From Funneliformis mosseae (taxonomy: Eukaryota > Glomeromycota > Glomeromycetes > Glomerales > Glomeraceae), in contig CAJVPP010000010.1 in assembly GCA_910592005.1 (NCBI GenBank), positions 1 through 64,000 of the forward strand: a stretch of DNA of 64,000 bases. Reading direction: 5' to 3'. A program made the position numbers and the translations under genes. Positions 1 through 12,600 of this stretch are shown in pieces (positions within the stretch are counted from its first letter, which is position 1; every line of letters begins with the position of its first letter). A model generated the notes under the pieces. It searched no databases, was not told the origin of the DNA, and worked only from the letters and a program-made list of their open reading frames with translations.

Positions 1-263
1 CTTTCTTATTTTTCTTCTTTATTTTCTTTTACTTTTCTTTTCTTTATCTTTATCATTATTTTACTCATGAATAAACACATTATTTATAATACAATTTACT
101 GACAATCTGTTGAATCATAACTTGTTGTAATAATATAAATATTTTAATAAATCGTCTGAGTTAAAGCTTATAAACTGTTAAAAGATTACTGCTCAATTAA
201 AAAGAATAAACCGCTCGAACACCTCATCTAATAGTTATAATTCGCAAGAATTACACGTTAACA
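1..263 (+). repeat. LTR fragment (3' part) of the gypsy family also found at 21403-21977
   Basis: This stretch is the reverse complement of 21403-21665 with about 15 substitutions and one 1-base indel. It ends in CGTTAACA, the same LTR end as the right copy. It is not followed by the primer-binding site seen next to the right copy (TTTGGCGATAATGACAGGAC); instead TTAGTTAAAAATG follows. It is therefore the 3' LTR of an element lying to the left of the window, or a solo LTR. The 5' part of the LTR is outside the window. Confidence 0.9.
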
Positions 264-342
264 TTAGTTAAAAATGTACAACAAGCATAAATATGAACCA
301 GGCAAAACGTACGACATCCCTTTCCATTAATGTTAGCAATCA

Positions 343-720
343 TTAATTATTACGAACATGATAAGAAAAATTGAATTCTCGACTTCTCTGATGTAATTGT
401 ATGACTACTCCTTGAAACAATTGCCGAAAATGAACTATTTTTTCTAAAAGTTGTTCTTCTCTCTCAGAAGATAGAGCTATTTGTTGTTAAAAGTCATTAA
501 AACGTTACCAGAGACCATTGTAGAGGAACTCTAAATCCAAAAACTCTTCATTCCTATTATCTAAACGAGAAGAAAGATTTGTCAGTTCATGCGTTAGTTT
601 AGTAATTTTCTGTAGTTATCAATGATTCTCTATTTTCAAATTATTAATATATTCTCAATATTCTCTGAAAAGAGCGGATTGGTGAGTGATGAAAAAATGG
701 CTTTTTTGTTGTTTGCTCAT
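343..720 (-). pseudogene. Decayed coiled-coil ORF, probably from a transposon
   Basis: Reading on the minus strand from an ATG at 720-718, one frame stays protein-like for about 125 codons and is broken only by in-frame stops, with no frameshift needed. It begins MSKQQKSHFF and continues with charged, Gln/Glu/Leu-rich helix-like sequence (for example SSEREEQLLEK and HFRQLFQGVV). The stops sit where a Gln or Arg codon would become a stop by a single C-to-T change. Such short charged proteins are common as Gag-type ORFs, but I do not recognise the family. It lies beside the LTR fragment at 1-263. Confidence 0.35.
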
Positions 721-1413
721 GTTGAAATTATAAAAATTAAAAATTTATATATTTTAAGAAAAGTTTGAAATTTTACAATAATTTTGGAAGGAAGGGCAAA
801 ATTTTAGAGAAAATAAAAGAAAAATTTTGACGAATATTTATAAACAAAGGAAGTGGCTGTGTAGAATTCTTAAAAATTCTCAAGATCGTGAGAATTCTCT
901 CTTGCAGAAATATAAACAAACAACTATTGGTTCAAATTTGTTGATGATTATAGCGTGATATTTTTAAGGAATAAAACCTGTTTAAAATAGAAATCATACA
1001 ATCAATTAACAAAATTTGTAAATTATATGGAATAATTTGAAACAAATTGGAAATTTTATTATTGAAGATCTACAAACAAAGAAATTCATAATAAAGAAAA
1101 TTTGTTTAGAAAGTATTCGACGGAGCTCACTTTTTAAGAAGAGAAGTGTTAAATAGAATAACTCTTGAACTAATGATTAATATTTCAATAAAAATAGTAT
1201 CATTAGAACTGTCTTGATGAGAGCTTTTCAATGAATATAAGCTCGATTTGATTGGACTAATATTTAGTGAGATATTTTGAAAAGATTATTAAGTATAATT
1301 CTATATATCATTGCTAAATGGAGCTGTAATTCCTTAATGCAAATTAGCGATCGACTGATCAAGATTACGAAAATGACAAAAATGATGAAAACTATCATAA
1401 TAACGAAACTGAT
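721..1413. other. Non-coding AT-rich stretch, probable transposon debris
   Basis: No open frame of note on either strand. Composition is a little less AT-extreme than 2000-4400, which fits degraded element sequence rather than simple AT-rich filler. No RNA gene or terminal repeat recognised. Confidence 0.4.
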
Positions 1414-1990
1414 TGTAACACTGTTAACGAAATTAAATATGTTTATATAGTTAATGTAGTTTACTTAGTTAAACTTGTTAATTAAGTTAACAATGTTTAC
1501 AAGGTTTCTGTAGTTTATTAAGTTGTACTTTATCTTAATTTAGTAATAGAATTAGATCTAAAGTTTTGTATAAATAAGATGTATTTTCAGTAGTCAGTTA
1601 TTCAACAAGTCAGATAATAGTCAGTCATAAGTTAGTTTTTAATAAGTTAATAATCAGTTAGCCTTGAGTGAATTACAAGTAAGATAATTACTCAGTTAAT
1701 AAAATCAAGCTAGATAGTCTTGATATTGATTATTAAATAGTTATTCTAATACAGTTTTGATATAATTTAGTTTATTGTTTATTCTTTAATTTTGTAAGTT
1801 TGCGAACAAGAGTTTATTTAAATTATTGAATAGTATTAATCCTAATTTCTTTAATTAATAAACCAACCTTTTACCTTATAACTTTAATTAGTTAAACTCG
1901 TATTATAAAACCCAATCTATTATTATTGTTCTCCCATATAAATAAATATATTGATTGTAGTGATTTACTTTAATAATTTTATTGACGCTA
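1414..1990 (+). repeat. Possible solo LTR (ends not proven)
   Basis: The block starts with TGTAACACTGTTAACG, a typical LTR-like beginning. It holds a TATA-like TATAAATAAG at about 1570, followed by a run rich in CAGT/TCAGT words (1588-1700), which resembles an R-U5 leader. No second copy was found in the window, so the boundaries and the LTR nature are inference. Confidence 0.25.
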
Positions 1991-2941
1991 ATAAGACTTT
2001 AGGATTGTTAATATAAATTATTATCCTTCAGATACCTAAAACGTTGCTATACGCATTGAAGTTTACTTTTTAGTCAGTAGACTTTGCAATTGACTCGTAT
2101 AACAATATAAATTAATTTTATTAGTAAATTATTTACTTTATTTAAATACTAATATATTTGTAACACATTTTATTTTTATTATTTTTAAAATATTACTTAA
2201 TAAAAAAGTAAAGATAATCTATTATATATTCAAGAAAATCTTGCTAAAAAAAATTTAACATATTAAAATAAGATCCTAAATATTTCTTATTTAACTCATA
2301 AGTAACATATAGTAAAATTTATTCATTACAATTATTTAGTTAATATAAAGACTAAAAATATAATTTACTATTAATAGATTCTTTTTATTGAGATGATTCT
2401 AATAATAGCAAAATTGTCTAAATCTAATTACTAATTAGCTTATATATAAACTCTACACAAATTTTAATTTAAGTTATATAAGAGATTTTTAGAATCCTAT
2501 TAAAACTATAAATTTATAAAATATATATAAATACAATAAGTATTAACTTAAATTTAACTATTATAAGAAATATATTAAAAGCTAAAGCTTTGAACTTTGC
2601 AATTAGATTACAAATAATATTTTTTATTATTTATATAGATAGCTAATAAAATTTAAAAATAGTATAATGTAAAATAAATTAATAAAGCTGATAAGAAAAA
2701 TAATATATCTTTAAAATATTAAAAGAAAAACATAAAATTTTATAAGAAGTTATTAAAAAATATAATTTTTATGATAAAACTTTAAATAATATTGATATAT
2801 CTTATAAAAAACTTACGTAAAATTTATATGTAAATATTTTTTAAATAAATAAATAGAATTTGCATAAATTTTTTTAATTTTAAATTACTTATAAATTGTA
2901 TTATATAGAATTAACTAAATAGAAATTAAGAACTAGAGATA
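1991..2941. other. Non-coding AT-rich stretch
   Basis: Nothing recognised: no open frame, no RNA gene, no clear repeat. Confidence 0.5.
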
Positions 2942-3107
2942 TACAATCAATTCTTGATATAGTAAACTCTTGATATAACGAATTTTTTGAACAAATATAA
3001 TAAAAATACTCTTATTATAGTGAATTGGCCAATCAAATCTTCACTATAGCTTTATAGCGAAGTTGAAATCTAGAACATAGAGTTTGTTATAATAAGAGTT
3101 GACTATA
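2942..3107. mobile_element. pogo/Tc1-type MITE, 166 bp
   Basis: Left end TACAATCAATTCTTGATATA and right end (reverse complement) TATAGTCAACTCTTATTATA form terminal inverted repeats of about 40 bp that include the words ATATAACGAA and TATAACAAAC. The ends are TA dinucleotides, the usual target duplication of Tc1/mariner/pogo elements. There is no coding capacity. The pattern resembles 31543-31822 (TACAGTCAACTCTCTATAAA). Confidence 0.65.
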
Positions 3108-4439
3108 TAAAGTTGATTATTTTTTATTAATAATATTACAGTTAGTCCTTTAAGATAAAAATACTATTGCAATTAGTTACAACTAATAATAAATAAGTAT
3201 CATAGGATTGTAACTAGTTGTAACATTAATAAAATTAAGTTGTAATTAGTTATAACTATTAATAAATAAGTATTATAAAGTTATAACTAATTGTAGCATT
3301 ATTTTAATTTTAAGATATTTATAAATGATAAGTAATATGATAATTTCAATAGTAAGCAGAAGGATAATTTTATAATTTGATTTAAAGAGTATTGATCAGT
3401 AATAGTTTATAATAATAGTAATAAATAAATACTATCTCAATCAGTACTGTCAACAAAGTAATTAACTAATAATAATAAAGTTATGTAAATGATGCAGTAT
3501 GCAATCTTTTAATCTAGAATTTTGAAAATACTAAGAATTCTGCAAATTCTGAAAATGCAAAAAATCTATATAATTTTATTATTCTTTTAAATACTGATAA
3601 TAATTCTAATTTTATAAATTAAATGAAGTCTAAAAATATTTGATGTTATACTTATTCTTAATATTTATTTTTTATTATTATTTTTATTATATTATATATT
3701 TTTTATTATTTTTAGTATATTTAGTTTACTTATATTTTATTTCTCAAATTAGTGAGTTTATAGCATAATAAATAAATAATCATAATAAAAGAAATTTTGT
3801 ATAAATAGATAAACTTTTTGCTTATATTGTAAATTAATTTTTTTGTAAATATAAGTTTCAATATTAATAAAAGAATCAATTAAAACTTATATCTTTCTGC
3901 CTTTTCATATTTTTATATAATCTAACATGATTCTTATATATTATTTATAATTAAGTTCATTATTTAATTAAATTTGTTCATATTATTATCTTTCAAGTCT
4001 TCATATTTGACAGATTTATTAAAGTTAAAAGTTAGATAGATTATAAATAATGACTTTAAATAAAAATTTAAGGATATGATCAACTTAAATTGAAGAATTT
4101 CATAATGATAGTACTTTATATTATATAAATATTTTTAAGAGAATTATAATAAACTATCTAAAAAAAAATATGATTTAGACATACTACTAATCTAAAAGAA
4201 TTCTTCCTATATTTATATAAATTTAAACATATAGAATTATCAAAATAATAAAAAAAATATAATAAATAAATGATATAAATAAAATAAAATAAATAGCAAT
4301 AATATATTGAATAGAAAAAATAAATAGTATAAATGACATAGAAGATATATAAGATATAAATGATTTTCTTGTAATTATTATTATCTTTTGAATCATTATT
4401 ATCAATATATTCTATTATATAATTATAAAATAATAAATA
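3108..4439. other. AT-rich non-coding stretch
   Basis: Contains related, partly repeated words built on GTTATAACTAATTGTA / TTGCAATTAGTTACAACTAA at about 3130-3300, forming weak inverted and direct repeats. A 60-codon open frame at 4223-4405 (minus) is only Ile/Phe/Tyr-rich low-complexity sequence and is not a gene. Confidence 0.45.
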
Positions 4440-5040
4440 TTAAATCAGTACAGAGATTAAAAAAATAAAATAATGGAGTATAATTTAAAATAGAAGTTAA
4501 AAAAATAAAAAAATAAAAATTTAAAATTCAAAAAATTTGAATAAAGATTAAAAAATAAAAAAATGAAGCAAAATTTAAAAAATTAGAATAAAAGTTGAAA
4601 AAATAAAAAATAAAGTGTAAAATTCAAAAAATTAGAATGAAAGTTGAAAAATAAAAAAATGAAATAGAGTTTAAAAATTTAAAATAAAAGTTAAAAAATT
4701 AAAAATGAAACTCTATCTATTTATTATTTCTATTTTAATTTTTAGAACTCTGCTTCATTTTTTTATTTTTTAACTTCTATTCTAATTTTTTTAAATTTAT
4801 ATTTTTATTTTTTAACCTTCTTTCTAATTTTTAAACTTTTGTTTAATTTTTTTAATTTTACTTTAATTTTTAAACTCTGCTCTATTTTTTTTATTTTTTT
4901 AATTTTTATTCTAATTTTTTGAATTCATATTTTTATTTTTTATTTTTTTAATTTCTATTTTAATTTTTTAAACTTCACTTTATTTTTTTTTTTTTAAATC
5001 TTTATTCTAATTTTTTAAACTATGCTCTATTTTTTTTATT
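4440..5040. repeat. Inverted array of roughly 50-bp purine/pyrimidine tandem repeats
   Basis: From 4440 to about 4710 the plus strand repeats a purine-rich unit like AAAATTAGAATAAAAGTTG followed by AAAAAATAAAAAAATGAAG, with period about 50-57 bases. From about 4725 to 5040 the complement of that unit is repeated (TTTTTAACTTCTATTCTAAT and similar). The two halves are opposite in orientation around a short centre at about 4712-4725 (CTCTATCTATTTATTATTTC), so a transcript could fold into one long imperfect hairpin. Confidence 0.75.
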
Positions 5041-6635
5041 ATTATTACAAAATAAATTTTAAATATTTTAATAAATTTAATTAATTAATTTTAATTATTT
5101 AAATTTAATTTTATATTATAAAATTTTAAATTTGTGTATTCAAAGTTATTTTTTAATTAAGATATAAGTTTGTATAGCATTACTATATAAAAAAAGTTTT
5201 TTAGAGTTATTAGTAAATATAAACTGATTATTTGTAAGTTATATTAGTATTGTTCAGAATCCTTCTGTGATATTTATAATGTTAATGAAACAGGTAAATA
5301 TAAATTGAAAATTTTTAATATATTTAACAAATTTATTAATTGAAAATATTTTTAGTTCAGAGTGTATTGTAAGACTATTTACAGTCTAGATATAGTAATA
5401 CAAGATGTTTGTCTATCCTCTGCTCTTTGTTTAAGTCAATGTTTATTGACATGCATTTGTTTACTGATGATTTATTATGAATTACTTTATCACGTAAATT
5501 TAAAATAGGTTGTATTTTTAACACTCTGGACTGCAAATGATCCCTGTTACCTAGTAATATTATATACATTAGCTTTATTTGAAATTTAGAACCATCAAAA
5601 ATACTTTAAACTACTATATTTTTAATACTAAAAAATCAAAAATCATATTATTGTTATTTTAACTTATAATACTAATGCAAACTATAAATACCTGTATACT
5701 TTGATGTGAATTGATAAATTACAAATTAAATTGTATTTTAACAAATGTTATTATTTTATTAATAATTTATATAAATGTCAAATTGATTAATCTATCAGCA
5801 TTTTATTTTATTTTTCAAATAGCATTTCAGGTAGCATTCAAAAAAATTTGAATTACATATTTCAAATCATCCAACTTGTTCCTTATTTTGTGCAACTTGT
5901 ATTTTTGATTCTAAATACATGTATTTAGGAAATAATATTCAATGATATAGCATTTATCAATATTCAATTATTAAAGAAAATAATCCTTCTGATGATTTGT
6001 TACATGAATGGGATATTTATTGTGAATTGGAATTTGATAAAAATATAAAAGAAAAATAAATTTGGATGTTTATTGATTCTTTCTCAAATAGCATTGGAAT
6101 TATATTTGGCTACTATATCGAATTGTGCTATTGAGCGTAGTTTTTTTTATACAATACTTTCCTAAATAATGATTGTTAAAACTTATCAAAAGAATCACTT
6201 AAAAATTAAATGTTTAAAATTTATTTTTTTTTTTTTTTAATTAATTGTATTAAAATTATAATATAAAATTATAATGCCACAAAATCACAAATCGATAAAA
6301 ATTAGATTACAAAATTGAATTACACCACAACAAAACATTGTCCCTGTCCGAAATGTGTGAAATGTGTGTGACAGGTTACACTGTTTAATATATGTGACGC
6401 ATTTTGCAAAAAAAAAAATGCAAATTTTATTACTAAAACCTCATTTGGCTATATAATATTTTAAAAAGTTTATAATTTCGAAAAGAAAAAATTTGTCTGT
6501 GGCACATCTTTGTCGATCATTTCCGGAAAATTACTTAATATATTCACGGTTAAAGTCGTACAATTATAAAATTTACAAAAAAAAAAGATTTTTTTTTACA
6601 TCTGCCTTTTTTTAATAAATCTTTTATTTAATTTA
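5041..6635. other. Upstream non-coding region with possible coding remnants
   Basis: Contains two weak coding-like remnants that I cannot name. A 64-codon minus-strand frame at 5375-5569 begins MYIILLGNRDHLQSR. A plus-strand stretch at about 5860-6060 reads protein-like but is interrupted by stops (it includes SDDLLHEWDIYCELEFD). From about 6270 to 6635 lies the probable promoter and 5' leader of the HEATR5-like gene; no confident core promoter motif was found. Confidence 0.35.
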
Positions 6636-9600
6636 ATGAAAAATATGGCCTCGCCAAGAATATCATCAGTTTCAACAGGAAGAGATTCTCCAAATCCTAC
6701 ATCATTTAATGAACCTTTTCAATTTGATGAACAAAAAATTGCATCTAATGCAGCAAATCCTGAAAAACAAGAATTATATGTTTTTAATTGGTTAGCTAAT
6801 TTAGAAAGAGAACTCAAAAAAACTGATAAGGTAAATAAATTATTCCTCATTTAAATAACTTTATTTATTTATTTATTTATTTCGCTTCCTGGTATAATAA
6901 TTTTAAGGATTCACTAAAACAATGCCAAACAAATCTCGAGAAACAATTATTAAAATTTATATCGTCAGTAGCGCCAAAACCACATAGACCTATTAGACAA
7001 CTCGTAGCAAGAATTTTTGTTATTATATATATTAAAGGAGAATCTAGAACTTTATTTGATACTATTACAGCACTTCAGAGTTTAGTTGGTGCAGGTAAAA
7101 ATGTAGGAGAAAAAGAAACTAAATTGTGAGTAAAATTAAATATTTGATTTCTGATATTTTCTTTGATTAATGATCTATTTTTTTTTTTTTGTAGAGCTGC
7201 ATTACATTGTATCGGTATAATTTTAAAATCATTAGGTGATAGGATATTATCCCTATTTCCTGAAACTATTAATATTTGTTTGAAAACGATCAAGAATTCG
7301 TCTAATGTAAGCACATAATATTTGTTTAAATGTTAAAAATTTGTTTTAAAAATTTTTTTTTATCTGAATATTATAGGCATTGATCGTTAGATTAGAAGCT
7401 ATTTATACGATAAGTAAATCTCTTGAAGGAGCAGGTAAAGGTGCAACAGAATCTATAATAAAAGATATCATGAAGCAAATGAAATCCGGGTTAGGCGATA
7501 AGGCATTAATCATTAAGGTTGCCTCAGTACAGGTAAAAATCAATATTGACTTTTATTTTAAATCTTTTTTTTTACTAATGGCCAAACCTTTTTTTAATAA
7601 AAAGTGCATGCATGCAGTGGCAAAGTATACACATCAACAATATCCAATTTCAGCTAGTGAATTAGATAATTTACTTAATCAAATGGTTAAATTACTTGAT
7701 GGATCTAATCAAACAATTCGTCGATCAGTTTCTTCTTATATTGCAACATTATTAGCAGGAACGCAAAATGAAGTTGACTTTTTGGCAACAACAATTTCAT
7801 CATCATCAAAGAATAAATCATCCACCACGACACATAATGCATCATCACTAACATCAGGTGGTGGAAGTCCAACATTAAGCTCACAGCAGGATTCTTCATC
7901 ATCGGCCAAAGTGATATTATCAGTAGAAGAAATGCTAACACATTTATCAACAATTTATAACAAACAATCAACCACAAGAGAAATGAGAGCAGCAATAATA
8001 GAATCATATTCGGCATTATTTCTACAATTAGGTACAAAATATGTTGAATTAAATTATTCATTTATCGCACAACATTTATTAAAAGATCTTGTATCACATC
8101 CAAGAAATTCATCATCACGTTATGAAGCACTTAACGTTCGAGAACATTGTGAGTTATTATTGCGTGATGTTATTGGAACTAGATTATTAAGTGAACAAGG
8201 GCAAGTTACTGCAGTCCGTGAATTGGCTAACGGATGGTTAAAACAGTGGCCAGCATTAATGACAAATCAAGTTGAACCATCAAAATTATCACTTGTATGT
8301 GCAGTCAATGAAATATCCGGATTATTATTGGATTTAGGAGGAGCAGCAAGTACAGTATACGATGTAGTAGCAGATCCGTTAGTTATATTATTAAGTCATA
8401 CGAGTTATTCGGTACAAATAGTAACAGCATGGTGTCTTAGATGTTTATGTTATTCATTACCAATCAAATTATCAGGATTGATTACAAAAGTACACGGATT
8501 ACTTAATAAAGATCTAAATAATTTAGCGAATCCATCATCAACAACAGATTTATCAAAGAGAACACTTGGTTACGCGTATGGGTTAGCAGCATTATTAAGT
8601 GTTATACCAAGCAGACCATTAAATGTACCATTTGAATTAAGTGCAAAAATATTCTCATTATCAACGCAATTAATTAAAACAAGCGCAAACAAAGATTTGG
8701 CAATTGCAAGTATACAAATACAAGTAGCGTGGATATTAATAGGATCGTTAATGACACTAGGGCCTAATTTTGTTAAATTACATTTACCACAGTTGTTAAT
8801 ATTATGGAAAACAGCATTACCTAAATCAACTAATAGTAAAGAGTCGGTATCAAATCGAACTGAAAACGAATGGTCATTTATGTTTCATGTTAGAGAATGT
8901 GTTTTAGGAGCGATGTTAAGTTTTCTATTACATAATTCTAAATTAGTTACTATAGATATATCAAAAAGATTAGTAGCATTATTAGGTAATACATTAACAT
9001 TTATTTCGTTAGTACCAAATTCATTTTCGAATAATCCTACACCAAATTCGTCCGTTACGTCAATAACACCACAATTACCATTTTCAACATCTTTAAAATT
9101 TTCGGATAGAGAAAATATGTTAAAAAGAAGAACATTTCAATGCTTTGTGGCCTTAAGACCGATTAGTGTATATGATAATCTAATTACACAATTGTTGAAA
9201 TTAAGTGTGACGCAATTTGCGGATCCCGAAAAAAATGTGGGTAGCGCTATTACAGCAGCCATTGTAGCAGCAGTTTCAGGAAATTTTACCAGCGTATGGA
9301 CAACAGGAGACGAATACGCATATGGAGTGACCAGTAGATTGCAGGGAATGAATATAGATATCGCTAATCTAATAGATGATGATGATGAAAAAAGTGATAG
9401 TAGGAAAATAGGCGTGAGAGATTGGTTAAATAGAGATTTAGTAGAAAGCAGAGTAGAGAATCAATTAGAACAACCAATTATTGGAGCACCTGAACATGAC
9501 TCATTAATGATTTATACCACTTATTGGTCATCATCATCATCAATTATCAATGACAACAACATTAATATCAATAATAATATTAACAATGCCAATAATAATA

Positions 9601-12600
9601 ATAAAATACCAAAACCAGCACCGGCAGCAACGGCTTTAGTAGATTTTAGCATCGAATTATTTGGATTAATATTCCCAACACAAAGTGCTCAGGTACAAGA
9701 AATTATTTTAGATCAATTGACCAAGTCGATAAAGCATCCTAAATTAGAAAAAAGTCCAGGAAGAAAAATGGCAGTACAAGTTAATATGGTAGTTGGATTA
9801 TTAGCGATATTTAAAAATGTAATGAACAAGAATAATATTATTAATAATGGAAGTAATAATGGTATCGCGGATAAAAGGATCGGAAATATTATAATGGATA
9901 TGTTACAAGAATCAATCACGCATCCGGACCCATATTTAAGGAATGCGGCAAGTGAGACTTTAGGAAGACTATTGAGTACCGTTGGCGGTAATTTGGTAAC
10001 CACGCAAATGCAATTGTTGGTAGATCAGGTGGTTAATAATAGAGAACCAGACACTCGAGCGGGTAGCGCATTAGCACTTGGATGTATTTATAGTCACGTG
10101 GGCGGAATGGCGGCTGGTGGTCATTTGAAAACATTGGTTGGTATATTATTATCATTAAGTAGTGATCCTCATCCCGTTGTACATTTTTGGGCATTGTATG
10201 CGTTAGCACAAATAATCGAATCTGCCGGATTAATGTTTTCGCAATATGTCAGCAGCACTCTTGGTATCATTGTCAAATTATATATGTCAGATACTCATGA
10301 ACCAGGTGGTGGAACTGTCGGAACTACAAACGTTGGATTAGGATTTTCTGCTTATCAACAATTTGGTAAAATTATATATGGATTAATTGGTACGTTAGGT
10401 CCTGAATTACAATCAAGCACCAAAATACGAAACTTATGTTTAAATTTAATGATCGAATTAAGAAATGATGAAGAAGAAATGGTGGTGGTGGAATCAATTA
10501 GATGTTTACAGCATTTCATTATGTTTGCCCAGCAATTTATTGATTTACCTAGATTGGTAGCCTTCTTGCAATTTCAATTAAGCAGTAAACATTTACCATT
10601 AAAAGAAGTTGCTGTTACATGTTTGTATCAATTGGTGCAAAAGAATGCTAAACATGTATTTGAAGTTTCCGTACCTGGTTTGGATAACCAATTATTTAGT
10701 TTATTGGATACTGATCCAACCATTGATGGCGTTAAAGATATTGTAAAAAGTTGGTTAAATCAAACGGCGATAGATAATCCTTCCATTTGGGTCGAGTTAT
10801 GTAGAAAAGTAATGTCGAAAACTGGTAGTGTTGCAAGTGCTGGCGCTCCCATCGACCCTCCTTCTTTGGATTTATCTAGTAATGATGATTTAGATGGGAT
10901 TAACAATGAAAATGATTTAAATGATGAAGATGGTGATGAAGAAGTCGAGAGTTTCGATTTTAGAGAAAGAGCTAACGCTAATAGGGAATTAGAAAAGAAT
11001 ACTAAATTAATTCAAGATTCTGTTCAAATTCCACCCAGGTGGCGTACTCAATTATTTGCGTTACAATGTTTACATCAAGTTGTTGAAGTTATTAGTAATT
11101 CTGGCGATAAAGATCATTTTGATCTATCTATTGCAAAGAAGAAGAGTGCAAACGGAAAAGATTATTTAGTATTAAGAGTACAAGAATTAATCAAAATGGC
11201 GTTTACTGCTAGTACCGCCGTTGTTGGTGAAATGAGATTAGAAGGATTGACCGTATTAAGAGATGTGATTGAGGTATATTAACTTTAAGAGAATTGTTTC
11301 TTGTTTAAAAGGAAATAATTTCAAAATTTCATTCATGATTATTATTTATTATTTATTATTATTATTATTAGAAATTTGCTGCAACACCTGATCCAGATTT
11401 TGTAGAAGCTGCTCTTTTGGAACAATATCAGGTAATGGAATCATACCTTTCTTTTCATGTAATGTCATCATTTTTGTTCTAACTCGTGCTTGGATTTCAT
11501 GTAATAGGCGCAAATAGGAGCGGCGCTTACTCCAGCGTTTACAGCTGAATCTTCACCAGAAATTTTGTCAGCTGCTGTAAAAGTATGTGCTGTATTTGTT
11601 GGTAGTGGTATCGTAAAAGAATTATATCGTATGGGTCGCATTTTAAAGTTATTAACTACCGCATTGGAAAATTGTAAAGGTAATCGCAGTTTTATTTATT
11701 TATTTATTTTATTTTTTTTTGTATTTCGTTATTCTTTTGACTATATTAATGATTTATTTTTGTCTGATTTGGATTAGATAATGCTAACGTTACTGCTGTT
11801 GGTGATATTAAAGATTTAAGCCCTCATGCTGCAATTATGGTTAAATTATCCGTATTAAATGCGTGGGCTGAATTACAAGTTTCTAGCATTAAACAATCTT
11901 ATTTAATACAAGTATTAGAACCGTATCCTTTCAAAAAAAAAAAAAAAAACAAAGTAAAATAAAAGTAAATTACTTAATTGTTAAACCTTAATTATATATA
12001 AACTTTTTATTATAGAAACTTGCCATTGTTATGTCCATTGTGGGTATTAGCATTAAAAGAGTATGCAAGGGTACAAATTGAACCTGACATAGCTGAAGCA
12101 CAAATTAATATAATCGGTAGCAGAGGAAATGGGGGGAATGTTGGCGGGTCATTTCTTTCACCTACACAGACTGAAGTATTTGATTCAATGTATAGTGGAT
12201 TAACAAGAGAAGTTATTCTTCCGGTATGTACTTTGAGTATTGTCTTTTAAAATATTTTAATGACATTAATTGTTTTTTCATGGAATATTAGTATTATAAT
12301 AGATCTTGGTTGACTATATTAGGAGCCGTTGCTAGTTTAGTGGATAGTGGCAATCCATTAATTATTAATGCATTAAATGGAAAAGACCTTTCATCAACTA
12401 CAAGTGATGTAAAAGATGAAGTACAACAGCATGATGAATTTACAAATTTTGGTAATGACGTATCGTCATTTGACGATTTCACGGAATTTACTATCACCAC
12501 CACCACCACCACCACCACTTCCACCGCAAACACAGCAAAATATTTTTTTATATTGTTTGGACTTTGTGTAGAAGCATTATCAAAGACATTTGGAGGTGGT

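Noticed and set aside
4223..4405. 60-codon Ile/Phe/Tyr ORF
   Set aside because: Composition is that of random A/T sequence.
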